Assembly (NCBI GenBank): GCA_000433675.1 | Contig: FR893554.1 | Span: forward strand, 2,349-36,812 | DNA from: Clostridium sp. CAG:433 | Lineage (GTDB): Bacteria; Bacillota_I; Bacilli_A; RF39; UBA660 | DNA: 34,464 nucleotides | Direction: 5' to 3' | Shown: positions 9,257 through 16,835 of the stretch, piece after piece | Numbering within the stretch: the first letter of the stretch is position 1 | Layout of the letters: each line of letters opens with the position of its first letter | Notes under the pieces: generated by a model | Database searches by the model: none | What the model was told of the DNA's origin: nothing | Seen by the model: the letters and a program-made list of their open reading frames with translations, nothing else | Program-made: the position numbers and the translations under genes

Positions 9257-9919
9257 ATGAAGAAGTATGGTATTTTAATTTTAGTAGTATTTATTAGTTT
9301 ATTAAGCATTAAAGATGTTTATGCTCATCCTGGAAGAACAGATTCTAGAGGTTGTCACTATTGTAGAACAAATTGTGCTAAATGGGGTTTAAGTAATGGT
9401 GAGTATCATTGTCATAATAATGGAAGTAGTTCAAATTCAACATCTAATTCAGTAAAGAATATATATGGTTGTACAGATTCTAATTCAATAAATTACAATT
9501 CAAGAGCCAATGTAGATGATGGAAGCTGCATCAAGAAAGTTTATGGTTGTACAAATAAAGATGCTTATAATTATGACCCAAATGCTAATGTCAATAATGG
9601 AAATTGTGTTGATAAAATGTATGGATGTACAAATGAAAAGGCATATAATTATAATTCAAAAGCAAATACTAGTGATGGAAGTTGTTTATTTAAAATAGAA
9701 AAGACGTTTAATAAAAAAATAAAATATAAAACTAAGTATAAATATAGCTTTTTTAGAAAAAAAGGATCTATTATTCAAAAGGGAAAGAATGGTAAAAAGA
9801 AAATAACAAAAGAAATTATAATAGATGAAAATAATAATATTACTAATGAAAAAGTAATAAAAGAAGAAATTATTACAAAACCAAGAAATAAAATTGTTAT
9901 AACTAAAAATAAAAAATAA
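9257..9919 (+). CDS. Secreted YHYH-type protein with three GCTD-type repeats and a G5 domain
   Basis: 220 residues with a signal peptide ending DVYA (about 23 residues). The mature N-terminus HPGRTDSRGCHYCRTNC...GEYHCHN is a Cys/His-rich YHYH-type domain, often found in secreted or cell-wall-associated proteins and possibly metal binding. Three 26-residue repeats follow, each YGCT(D/N)..A.NY...AN..(D/N)G.C, a type known from large secreted proteins of marine Bacteroidota. The C-terminal 70 residues (FNKKIKYKTKY ... KGKNGKKKITKE ... KPRNKIVI) fit a G5 domain, a module linked to sugar or peptidoglycan binding. Shine-Dalgarno AGGAGAG precedes the ATG. No enzymatic domain is seen; a wall-binding role is inference. 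Confidence 0.75.
   Translation: MKKYGILILVVFISLLSIKDVYAHPGRTDSRGCHYCRTNCAKWGLSNGEYHCHNNGSSSNSTSNSVKNIYGCTDSNSINYNSRANVDDGSCIKKVYGCTNKDAYNYDPNANVNNGNCVDKMYGCTNEKAYNYNSKANTSDGSCLFKIEKTFNKKIKYKTKYKYSFFRKKGSIIQKGKNGKKKITKEIIIDENNNITNEKVIKEEIITKPRNKIVITKNKK
9464..9697 (+). repeat. Three tandem 78-bp repeats in the YHYH gene
   Basis: Units begin at 9464, 9542 and 9620 (TATGGTTGTAC, TATGGTTGTAC, TATGGATGTAC). Each encodes 26 residues with two Cys, probably one small disulfide or metal-stabilised unit. They are diverged at DNA level, so the array is not fresh. Confidence 0.9.
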
Positions 9920-9936
9920 AATTTTTTTATTTTTTA

Positions 9937-9965
9937 TTGATTTGCTTGGTAACATATGTTACTAT
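9937..9965 (+). promoter_or_regulatory. Promoter of the toxin-antitoxin operon with palindromic operator
   Basis: TTGATT at 9937-9942, a 17-base spacer and TACTAT at 9960-9965. A perfect 14-bp palindrome GTAACATATGTTAC at 9949-9962 fills the spacer and overlaps the -10. This is the classic place for an autorepressor site; the HTH antitoxin encoded downstream is the likely ligand. Confidence 0.6.
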
Positions 9966-9990
9966 AGATACAACAACTGGAGGTACAACT

Positions 9991-10320
9991 ATGAATCAAG
10001 AACAGATAATGCTATTATCAAAAATGAAAAAACTTATAATAAAAAATAAAAGAAGATTTGCTATAAGAAATGATGGAACTGATTATATTTCCGATTTAGC
10101 TGAACTTGGTTTAACAGAGGATGAAGCTTGGAATGAAATATTAAAATTAAATAATTATTTCTATTATCCAGATCCTAGACCTTATTATTATGGTAGTGGA
10201 GCATTGATTTTTAAGAAAAAAATAAATGAAAATATAGCATATATAAAATTAAAAATTGAAATTGGAAATTTTGGTGAGGAAACAGTTTGTTTGTCTTTTC
10301 ATAAAAGTTATAGGAGGTAA
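9991..10320 (+). CDS. MqsR-like toxin (type II TA)
   Basis: 109 residues, probably an MqsR/RelE-like mRNA interferase. It shares with MqsR the order: basic first helix (MKKLIIKNKRRFAIRND), a helix LAELGLTEDEAWNEIL, then a beta hairpin ending in YIKLKIEI...VCLSFHKS, matching the YLKI...IVSFK end of MqsR. The start is ATG 9991, behind Shine-Dalgarno GGAGGT; upstream in-frame codons lie inside the promoter. Its last codons and stop, AGGAGGTAA, are themselves the Shine-Dalgarno of the next gene, so translation is coupled. Assignment rests on motif order and on the neighbouring antitoxin; similarity to E. coli MqsR is low. Confidence 0.65.
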   Translation: MNQEQIMLLSKMKKLIIKNKRRFAIRNDGTDYISDLAELGLTEDEAWNEILKLNNYFYYPDPRPYYYGSGALIFKKKINENIAYIKLKIEIGNFGEETVCLSFHKSYRR

Positions 10321-10324
10321 TATT

Positions 10325-11293
10325 ATGTTTAAATGTGATAATTGTGGTTTGTCTGATACTTATGTTAAAAATTATAAGCACGAGTATAATATAAAAGGTG
10401 AAAAAGTTGTTTTTGAAAAAGAAAGAAGATTTTGTAAAAAGTGTAATAAACTTGTTTTTGATGCTTATCTTGATAATGAGGCATCAAAGGAAGCAATAAA
10501 AAAGTACAATAATATAATAGGAATTTGTGCAGAAGATATTATTAAACTAAGAAAAAAATATTCTTTAAGTCAAGAACAATTTGCAAAAATAATAGGATGT
10601 GCCAAAAAAACTTTAGTAAGTTATGAAAATTCTAAATCAATTCCTAATGATATTTATTTAATAACAATCAAAACACTAATTGATAATCCAGATATAATAA
10701 TTTATTTAATTGATTCAAATAAAAACAGATTGGATGATAAAGAATATAATACTATAATTAGTAAAGTAAAAAAGGGTATTGGACCTAATATAAAGAATTA
10801 TGAAGATTTAACACTAAGTGAATATAATGGTTATACAAAATTATCTTTTGAAAAATTAAAAAATTTAATTTTAATACTATGTAATAATTCTGTAAATAAA
10901 ACTAAATTACTAAAAGAAATGTTTTATTGTGATTTTTTATGTTATAAAGAAAATGGTGCTTCAATAACTGGTCTTGTATACTCTAAATTAAATTATGGAC
11001 CAGTACCTGATGATTATGAGAAAATTCTAGATAACTTCGTATCTAGTAAAGTATTAGATTGTGATTCTAAGTTTAAAAATGATTTTGTTAGTATTATATA
11101 TAGTTCTAAAGAAAAAATAGATTATAGTATATTTAATGATGAAGAAATAAATGTTATAAAAAAAGTTAAAGAGTATTTTAAAAATTTTAATTCACAAAAA
11201 ATAGTAGAGTTTTCTCACAATGAAGATGCATTTATAAAAACAAAATTTTATAAAAATATAAGTTATGATTATGCTTTTGATATTAATTTATAG
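10325..11293 (+). CDS. Antitoxin: YgiT/MqsA-type zinc finger, HTH and Panacea (SocA-like) domain
   Basis: 322 residues in three parts. The N-terminal zinc finger has Cys at 4, 7, 37 and 40, as in MqsA/YgiT. A Xre-type helix-turn-helix spans about 69-110 (LRKKYSLSQEQFAKIIGCAKKTLVSYEN). A C-terminal Panacea/SocA-like domain (DUF4065, about 170-322) has the KLLKEMFYCDF ... SKLNYGPVP signature. Panacea domains neutralise a wide variety of toxins, and here the partner is the MqsR-like gene 4 bases upstream. Start ATG 10325 has Shine-Dalgarno AGGAGG at the correct distance; an upstream in-frame ATG lies inside the toxin gene. It probably represses its own promoter through the palindrome at 9949. 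Confidence 0.85.
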   Translation: MFKCDNCGLSDTYVKNYKHEYNIKGEKVVFEKERRFCKKCNKLVFDAYLDNEASKEAIKKYNNIIGICAEDIIKLRKKYSLSQEQFAKIIGCAKKTLVSYENSKSIPNDIYLITIKTLIDNPDIIIYLIDSNKNRLDDKEYNTIISKVKKGIGPNIKNYEDLTLSEYNGYTKLSFEKLKNLILILCNNSVNKTKLLKEMFYCDFLCYKENGASITGLVYSKLNYGPVPDDYEKILDNFVSSKVLDCDSKFKNDFVSIIYSSKEKIDYSIFNDEEINVIKKVKEYFKNFNSQKIVEFSHNEDAFIKTKFYKNISYDYAFDINL

Positions 11294-11315
11294 TACTATA
11301 TTTAGTACTTTTTTC
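11292..11315 (+). terminator. Terminator of the TA operon
   Basis: Stem AGTACTA / TAGTACT with a TATT loop and a T run; it begins within the antitoxin stop codon. Confidence 0.85.
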
Positions 11316-11369
11316 TTTACACCTTTTTGTAAATAATTAATATCTATATTTTATATAATTATTTTAGTG

Positions 11370-11378
11370 TGTTATAAT
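11370..11378 (+). promoter_or_regulatory. Extended -10 promoter of the LCP gene
   Basis: TGTTATAAT is a full extended -10. No convincing -35 is seen. The Shine-Dalgarno AGGAGAG follows 13 bases later. Confidence 0.55.
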
Positions 11379-11402
11379 AAATAAAAGTATAGGAGAGAGA
11401 TT

Positions 11403-12836
11403 ATGAAAAAAGAAAAAGAAAAAAAGTTTAATAAACTTAATATAATTAATATATTAAACTTAATATTTATTACATTATTTTTAGTTTTATTATTAAAGTT
11501 AAATATAATTCCTAAAAAATATATGATGATTATAACAGTTTCTTTAACTATTTATGAATTATTATGTATTTTACTTACTAATTTGAAATTTAAGGTAACT
11601 AGAATAATTGGTATTGTATTATCTTCTTTATCAATTATTGGATGTGGTGTTTTGTCATATTATTTATATACTGGTAATACTTTCTTAGACAAAGCATTTG
11701 ATAATACTAAGACTGAAAATACAATAACATATTATGTTGTAACTTATAAAGATAATACTGCTAGTAACAGGAATGATATTAAAGATACAGTTTATTATGT
11801 TAATAATGATTCTAATATTGAAAGTGCTGTAAATTATTTAAAGAAATATACTAGTAGTAATATAACACTTGCGGATGATGTTACAACTTTATTTACTATG
11901 ATTGCGAATAAACAAGCAAGTTTTGCATTATTAAGTAATTCAAGTTATGAAATATTATTTGATAATAATAAAGATTTAAAGAGAGATAATTATAAAATTG
12001 TTTATCAGTTTAATATTAAAGTTAAAAATAAAGTAAGCAAATCAACATCTAATAATAAAGAGAAATTTAATATTTATATTAGTGGAACAGATTTTGCTAA
12101 TTTAAGTGATTTTAATATGATTGTTACTGTTAATATGAAAACTCATAAAATACTTTTAACTAGTATTCCAAGAGATTATTATATACCTGTGTATGGTACA
12201 AATGGTATTAAGGATAATTTAAGTTTTATTGGTGTTAACGATATTGACACAAGGGCTAAATCTATCGAAAATTATTTTGGTATTAATTTTGATTATTATT
12301 TAAAAATTAATACAAGCAGTTTAGTTGGAATTGTTGATGCGGTTGGTGGAATTGAATATTGTTCTGATCAAAGTTTTACAACAACTCATGCGACTATATT
12401 AAATTCATATGATGACTCTAAAGGTAAAAAGTTATATATTAAAAAAGGTTGTCAACATTTAAATGGTGTAGAAACATTAACTGTTGCTAGAGAAAGAAAT
12501 GCATTTGCTGGTAGAGATAGACAAAGACAAAAGAATTGCCAAGCAATTATAGTTGATATATTTGATAAATTAAAGAGTGTTAATACTCTTACAAATTACA
12601 CAAATATATTAGATTCATTAAGTGATTTATATGAAACAACACTTCCAAGAGATATAATAGAACGGATTATGAAAGACACTATTGATGGAGCAAATTGGAG
12701 TTTTGATAATCAATCTGTTGATGGAACAGATACACAAGATTTAATTCATTTAAATAGCATGAAAGGTTGGGTAATGTATCCAATGGATGAAACAATTGTT
12801 TCTGCTAAAGCAAAAATAAATGAAATATTAAAATAG
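11403..12836 (+). CDS. LytR-CpsA-Psr (LCP) family glycopolymer transferase
   Basis: 477 residues. LCP enzymes transfer lipid-linked glycopolymers (capsule, teichoic acid) to peptidoglycan outside the cell. Three N-terminal hydrophobic helices (about 15-105) resemble the CpsA arrangement and precede an extracellular region. The catalytic LCP domain starts near residue 222 (NIYISGTD). It contains LLTSIPRDYYIPV, with the Arg-Asp that binds the lipid pyrophosphate, DAVGGI, a GCQHLNGVETLTVARER segment, and GRDRQRQ. It sits between the TA operon and the capsule-regulator genes, consistent with attaching the polymer made by the flippase/Ugd pathway. No terminator is seen after it, so readthrough into the small membrane gene is likely. 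Confidence 0.92.
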   Translation: MKKEKEKKFNKLNIINILNLIFITLFLVLLLKLNIIPKKYMMIITVSLTIYELLCILLTNLKFKVTRIIGIVLSSLSIIGCGVLSYYLYTGNTFLDKAFDNTKTENTITYYVVTYKDNTASNRNDIKDTVYYVNNDSNIESAVNYLKKYTSSNITLADDVTTLFTMIANKQASFALLSNSSYEILFDNNKDLKRDNYKIVYQFNIKVKNKVSKSTSNNKEKFNIYISGTDFANLSDFNMIVTVNMKTHKILLTSIPRDYYIPVYGTNGIKDNLSFIGVNDIDTRAKSIENYFGINFDYYLKINTSSLVGIVDAVGGIEYCSDQSFTTTHATILNSYDDSKGKKLYIKKGCQHLNGVETLTVARERNAFAGRDRQRQKNCQAIIVDIFDKLKSVNTLTNYTNILDSLSDLYETTLPRDIIERIMKDTIDGANWSFDNQSVDGTDTQDLIHLNSMKGWVMYPMDETIVSAKAKINEILK

Positions 12837-12932
12837 TTTGTCATATTTTGTCAGAATAAGTAGTACGAAAAATAGTATAATTTATTCACTTTTGAATATA
12901 ATAAGTAAAGATTTATTTAAGGAGTGAATTAT

Positions 12933-13043
12933 ATGCTATTTTTTGTTATTATGGTATTATTATTTATATTAACATTTTTATTATGTGCATTAAAATTATC
13001 TGGCGATATAACAAAAGAGGAAAATAAAGAAAATGAGGATTAA
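12933..13043 (+). CDS. 36-aa single-pass membrane protein
   Basis: A short reading frame, MLFFVIMVLLFILTFLLCAL then KLSGDITKEENKENED, preceded by an excellent Shine-Dalgarno (AAGGAGTG, 7-8 bases before the ATG). One transmembrane helix is followed by a short acidic cytoplasmic-type tail. It ends two bases before the ATG of the second vanZ-like gene, so the two are probably translated in tandem. Similar small proteins with a K.SG...EE tail occur in Bacillota by general recollection, without known function. AT-rich upstream DNA holds TATAAT boxes at 12876 and 12897 but no good -35. Confidence 0.65.
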   Translation: MLFFVIMVLLFILTFLLCALKLSGDITKEENKENED

Positions 13044-13045
13044 TT

Positions 13046-13507
13046 ATGAAAGTAGTAAAGATTTGTTTTTTAATATTATGGATGGCACTAATATTTTCTT
13101 TTTCTAATCAAAAAGATGTAGAAAGTTCTAAAGTTAGTGATGGTTTTATTGATAGAACAGTAGTTAAAATATATAAAGTATTTAATGAAAATATTACTAA
13201 AGAAAAAGAAGATGAAATAATAGAAAAATATACATATCCTATTAGAAAACTTGCACATTATACTTTATATTTTGTTTTAGGTATATTAGCGTTTTTAGTA
13301 GTAAAAGATTATTCTATAAATAAAAAACTCATAATATATTCTTTACTAATTTGTTTTTTGTATGCATGTTCTGATGAATTTCATCAATTATTTGTAATTG
13401 GTAGAAGTGCATCAATAAAAGATGTAATGATTGATACATTTGGTTCTTTATGTGGAATATCGATTTTTAATATTTTTAATAAAAAAAATTCTAAAAAGCC
13501 AGTATAG
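13046..13507 (+). CDS. VanZ-like membrane protein (copy 2)
   Basis: 153 residues with the same layout as the gene at 8704: N-terminal helix ending SFSNQ, YPIRKLAHYTLYFVLG, SDEFHQLFVIGRSASIKDVMIDTFGS, and two more helices. The shared motifs show a paralogue, but DNA and protein have diverged well. It follows the 36-aa membrane protein by two bases and ends in a terminator. The location between LCP and BY-kinase genes suggests a cell-envelope role; VanZ family function remains open. Confidence 0.87.
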   Translation: MKVVKICFLILWMALIFSFSNQKDVESSKVSDGFIDRTVVKIYKVFNENITKEKEDEIIEKYTYPIRKLAHYTLYFVLGILAFLVVKDYSINKKLIIYSLLICFLYACSDEFHQLFVIGRSASIKDVMIDTFGSLCGISIFNIFNKKNSKKPV

Positions 13508-13516
13508 GCTTTTTCT
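13493..13516 (+). terminator. Terminator after the second vanZ-like gene
   Basis: Stem AAAAGCC / GGCTTTT with loop AGTATA and a T-rich tail. It overlaps the end of the coding region. Confidence 0.85.
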
Positions 13517-13550
13517 TTTTAAATAAAGTGTAAACAAGAGTTAATTATTG

Positions 13551-13579
13551 TTGAAAAGCATACATTTTATGTGTATAAT
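13551..13579 (+). promoter_or_regulatory. Promoter of the BY-kinase/cpsB operon
   Basis: TTGAAA at 13551-13556, 17-base spacer, TATAAT at 13574-13579; Shine-Dalgarno AGAGAAGGG follows before the ATG at 13621. Confidence 0.8.
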
Positions 13580-13620
13580 AGTTATAGTATATTAATGTTT
13601 ATAGGAAAGAGAAGGGTATT

Positions 13621-14988
13621 ATGGAAGAAATTAATATAAGGGATTTTTTAAATTACCTAAAAAAATATGTACTAGTGATTGTAGCAGTATCACTTGTACT
13701 TGTAATAGGAGTATTTGTTTATGATAAAAGTATAAAGAAACCACTTTATACAACATATACAACAATAATACTTACTAAGTCTAATGAGGCACAAACAGGA
13801 ACAACTATTACACAGAATGATATTTTACTAAACCAAAAGTTAGTTGAGACTTATAGTAAAATAATAAAAAGTAAACTTGTTCTAGAACAGGTTATATCAG
13901 AAACAGGGGTTACGTATACTGCAGAAGAATTAAGTGAAAATGTAAGTGTAGAAGCATATGAAAATACTGAAATGCTTAAAATATCAGTAACTGATCAAGA
14001 TCCAGAACTTGCGGCTAATATCGCAAATTCTATTGCTCAAGTATTTAGTGGTGAAATAGCAAAAATATATCAAATAAATAATATTAGTGTGGTTGACGTT
14101 GCAGTTACACCTGAAGAAGTATCTAATAACACTTTAAAAAGGGATTTATTAATTGCATTATTCATATCAATATTTGGAACAATTGGCGTAGTATTTGTAG
14201 TATATTATTTTGATGATACTGTAAAACTTACTGATAACTTAGAAGAAGAAATTGGTATGCCAGTTGTAGCGAAAGTATTTAAAAGTGATGTTGGATCAAA
14301 GAATAATCGTAAGGTTGAATTACTTGCACAAAAGTATCCTAAATCAGTAGTTAGTGAAAGTATTAAGACACTTAGAACTAATCTTCAATTCTCATCTGTA
14401 GATGAAGATATAAAAACAATTTTAATAACAAGTTCTATTCCAGGAGAAGGAAAGAGCTTTATAAGTGCTAATCTTGCAATTTCATTTGCTCAAACAGATA
14501 AAAGAGTATTAATTGTTGATTGTGATATGAGAAAAGGTAGACAACATAGAATATTTAAATTATCTAATTCTAAAGGATTATCTAATTTACTTATAGATGA
14601 TATGACTAATTATAAAGATTATATAAATAAAACATCTGTAGATGGTGTACATGTTATTACAAGAGGAACAGTTCCACCAAATCCAAGTGAATTATTAAAT
14701 TCTAAAAAGAATGCTGATTTAATTAGAGTATTAAAAGCAAAATATGATGTAATAATATATGATGGTGTTCCATGTAATGGACTTCCTGATTCAATTATAA
14801 TGTCAAAATTAGTAGATAAAGTTTTAATTGTAAGTTCTGATTCTATGACTCCAAAATCAGTACTTGAAAGTACTAAAAAACAACTTGAAAGTGTTAATGC
14901 ACCAGTTGCAGGTGATGTACTTAATAATGTAAATAGAAAAAATAGCACATATGGTAAATACTATGGTTATTATGGAGATAGTCAATAA
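13621..14988 (+). CDS. Fused Wzz/CpsC and BY-kinase CpsD protein
   Basis: A 455-residue polysaccharide co-polymerase and bacterial tyrosine kinase in one chain. Transmembrane helices at about 15-34 and 175-197 flank a Wzz-type extracellular region. The cytoplasmic kinase half begins near 240. It carries Walker A SSIPGEGKS (271-279), Walker A' VLIVDCDMRKG (296-306) and a Walker B-like IIYDGVP (about 377), where most family members have DtPP. The C-terminus is the tyrosine cluster YGKYYGYY, the autophosphorylation site. In Bacilli the two halves are usually separate (CpsC/CpsD, CapA/CapB); fusion is the usual proteobacterial layout. It overlaps cpsB by one base, giving the expected kinase-phosphatase pair. 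Confidence 0.93.
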   Translation: MEEINIRDFLNYLKKYVLVIVAVSLVLVIGVFVYDKSIKKPLYTTYTTIILTKSNEAQTGTTITQNDILLNQKLVETYSKIIKSKLVLEQVISETGVTYTAEELSENVSVEAYENTEMLKISVTDQDPELAANIANSIAQVFSGEIAKIYQINNISVVDVAVTPEEVSNNTLKRDLLIALFISIFGTIGVVFVVYYFDDTVKLTDNLEEEIGMPVVAKVFKSDVGSKNNRKVELLAQKYPKSVVSESIKTLRTNLQFSSVDEDIKTILITSSIPGEGKSFISANLAISFAQTDKRVLIVDCDMRKGRQHRIFKLSNSKGLSNLLIDDMTNYKDYINKTSVDGVHVITRGTVPPNPSELLNSKKNADLIRVLKAKYDVIIYDGVPCNGLPDSIIMSKLVDKVLIVSSDSMTPKSVLESTKKQLESVNAPVAGDVLNNVNRKNSTYGKYYGYYGDSQ

Positions 14989-15698
14989 TGATTGATATAC
15001 ATTCACATTTATTATATGGTATTGACGATGGGTCTAGATCAATAGTAGAAAGTGCATATATAATTAAAAGTTTAAGTGAAATAGGTTATACAGATATAAT
15101 TTTAACACCACATTTTATAAATGGTAGTTCATATATGAGTACAAGAGAAAATAACTTAGATTTATTAGAGAGATTAAAAGTTGAGTTAATTAAACATCAA
15201 ATACCTGTAAATTTATATTTAGGTAATGAAATATATATTGATAGTGATATTATAAAATTATTTAAAGAAGGTATAATTAGTTCTTTAAATGATTCAAAGT
15301 ATTTACTTATTGAACTACCTATGAGTGGTGAAAATGAAATATATTATGATGTATTTTTAGATTTAATTAATATGGGATATAAAGTTGTTTTAGCACATCC
15401 AGAAAGATATATTTCATTTCAAAAAGACTTTAATAAAGTTTATGAATTAAAAGAAATTGGTGTATTATTTCAATGTAATGTAGGTAGTATTTTAGGTGAT
15501 TATGGATCTCATGCTAAAAAGACTATTAAAAGATTATTAAAAGAGCATTTAATAACATTTATAGGAACAGATATACATCATAAAAAAGAAAATTATAATT
15601 TTGCTGAAAAGGCAAAAAAGAAGTTTAGTAAATATCTTACTGAAGATGAAATAAATGATATTTTTGAAAATAATGCTAGAAAACTTCTTAACAAATAA
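14988..15698 (+). CDS. cpsB: CpsB/YwqE-type PHP-family tyrosine-protein phosphatase
   Basis: 236 residues. Removes phosphate from the tyrosine cluster of the BY-kinase and so controls polymer length and export. Metal-binding PHP motifs are present in order: DIHSHLLYGIDDG at the N-terminus, LTPHF, GNEIYID, LAHPERY, and the C-terminal GTDIHH. The length matches the Gram-positive CpsB family. It starts on the last base of the kinase gene. Its last 53 bases and its terminator form the first copy of the 93-bp direct repeat. The reading frame is intact, so the insertion downstream did not damage it. Confidence 0.94.
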   Translation: MIDIHSHLLYGIDDGSRSIVESAYIIKSLSEIGYTDIILTPHFINGSSYMSTRENNLDLLERLKVELIKHQIPVNLYLGNEIYIDSDIIKLFKEGIISSLNDSKYLLIELPMSGENEIYYDVFLDLINMGYKVVLAHPERYISFQKDFNKVYELKEIGVLFQCNVGSILGDYGSHAKKTIKRLLKEHLITFIGTDIHHKKENYNFAEKAKKKFSKYLTEDEINDIFENNARKLLNK

Positions 15699-15738
15699 TA
15701 AAAGGTACTCCTTGATAGGAGTATTTTTTTATGATATA
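15646..15738 (+). repeat. 93-bp perfect direct repeat, copy 1
   Basis: Runs from ATGAAATAAATGATATTTTT inside cpsB to ATGATATA after its terminator. The whole 93 bases recur without a mismatch at 16836-16928, 1190 bases downstream. The content is the last codons of cpsB, its stop, its terminator and a -35 box with the first four bases of a -10. It resembles the duplicated flank of an insertion at the 3' end of a gene. Confidence 0.98.
15704..15730 (+). terminator. Terminator of the BY-kinase/cpsB operon
   Basis: Stem GGTACTCCT / AGGAGTATT with loop TGAT and a T7 run. It lies inside repeat copy 1. Confidence 0.92.
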
Positions 15739-15740
15739 TT
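15712..15740 (+). promoter_or_regulatory. Promoter of the HEPN-like gene (junction version)
   Basis: TTGATA at 15712-15717, inside the terminator hairpin, a 17-base spacer, and an extended -10 TGATATATT ending at 15740. The repeat ends after TATA, so the last two bases of this -10 come from the inserted DNA. Confidence 0.65.
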
Positions 15741-16835
15741 GAATAAAAATTAAAATATTTTACGAATAAATAAAATATTTGTGGTGAATTGATTATAAAG
15801 TGAATGTTAGGAGTAGTAATAATGGGATTAAGAGATTTTATTTTAACAAAAGAAGGAAATTTTAATATACAAGATATAAAGATAGCACAAATGAATGTCA
15901 AAGAAAAAGAAATAACAAAATTATATGTGGATATCACAAGTTATATTCAAGAAATAGAACAATTATTTAGAATCTATAGAATAAATGTTAAAATCCTTCT
16001 TAATTTTTATAGGTTAGGAAATGATGATAAAATTACTAAAAATTATGATTTTAATTTAGAAGATACTGATGAGTATATAATTAATTCCCTTGTAATTAAT
16101 TGTATAAGTTCAGGAAAAACCTTGAAGGAATCAATAGAAAATTTTATGAGACAGTTTGTTGGCGAAAATAATGAAATAAATATTAAATTTAAAAATGAAT
16201 GCTTAAGTAAGTTATATGATGATGTATTTGCATATCGTTTATTATTACACATGAGAAATTTTGCTCAACATGGTCACCTAATTGTTAGCAAAGGTTATCA
16301 AAATAAATATTGCTTTGATATAGAACAGATTTTATCTACACCTCACTTTAATATTAATGTAAAGTTAAAACAAGAAATGAGAAATATAATGAGTGAAATA
16401 TATGACAAATATGGTGATCATCCAAGAATATTATTTACTCTATCAATCGCAGAATTTAATTATTGTATTATAAAAACATATAAAGAATTTTTGGAAACTA
16501 TTGAAGGAGTTTTTAAAGAATATATTTATGATATGAATAAGTTAATTAAGGACAGACCTGATATTATTTATATGTCTAAAGATAATTTAAATGGTTTTAT
16601 ATTTTATGAAGATGATGAAGATGGATTACATTGTTTTAATCCGAATGAGGATCCATTAAAGATGTTTAATGAAATAAAAAATAAAGCATTAATTATATTA
16701 AAAGAAGAAGAAAAAGAATTAGAATTTTTTAAAGAAGGTTTTGTAGTAGTTTAATATGTTAAAAATGTCATTTTGCAATAAAAAAGCATAAAGCTATAAG
16801 ATATATCAAATTACTAAAAAAAAATAAAATCAGGT
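15739..16835 (+). other. Unique segment between 93-bp repeats (candidate inserted cassette)
   Basis: 1097 bases lie between the two repeats and carry one gene (15822-16754) plus about 80 bases at each side. No transposase, recombinase or terminal inverted repeat is visible. Removing one 1190-base unit would restore a simple cpsB - terminator - promoter - 16954 gene order. Base composition looks like the surroundings. Confidence 0.6.
15822..16754 (+). CDS. HEPN-like protein of unknown function in the repeat-flanked cassette
   Basis: 310 residues, mostly predicted helical, with no signal peptide or membrane helix. I do not recognise a named family. Residues 145-150 are RNFAQH within LLLHMRNFAQHGHL, an R-N-x3-H pattern that is the RNase motif of HEPN domains, common in toxins and phage-defence proteins. 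Conserved-looking stretches are YITSYIQEIEQLFR-like helices upstream and EFNYCIIKTYKEFLETIEGVF downstream. ATG 15822 is preferred because AGGAG lies eight bases upstream; an in-frame ATG at 15804 has no site. Transcription probably starts near 15747 from the duplicated promoter. A defence or toxin role is inference from the single motif and the insertion context. Confidence 0.6.
   Translation: MGLRDFILTKEGNFNIQDIKIAQMNVKEKEITKLYVDITSYIQEIEQLFRIYRINVKILLNFYRLGNDDKITKNYDFNLEDTDEYIINSLVINCISSGKTLKESIENFMRQFVGENNEINIKFKNECLSKLYDDVFAYRLLLHMRNFAQHGHLIVSKGYQNKYCFDIEQILSTPHFNINVKLKQEMRNIMSEIYDKYGDHPRILFTLSIAEFNYCIIKTYKEFLETIEGVFKEYIYDMNKLIKDRPDIIYMSKDNLNGFIFYEDDEDGLHCFNPNEDPLKMFNEIKNKALIILKEEEKELEFFKEGFVVV

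Noticed and set aside
9464..9697. CRISPR-like array in the 78-bp repeats
   Set aside because: The units are contiguous, in frame, diverged and coding, with no spacers.
15704..15730. Riboswitch or attenuator in front of the HEPN-like gene
   Set aside because: The hairpin is the cpsB terminator, and the likely transcription start of the HEPN-like gene is downstream of it.
15739..16835. Insertion sequence between the 93-bp repeats
   Set aside because: The single encoded protein has no transposase motif, and no terminal inverted repeats are seen; the repeats are direct and far too long for a target duplication.
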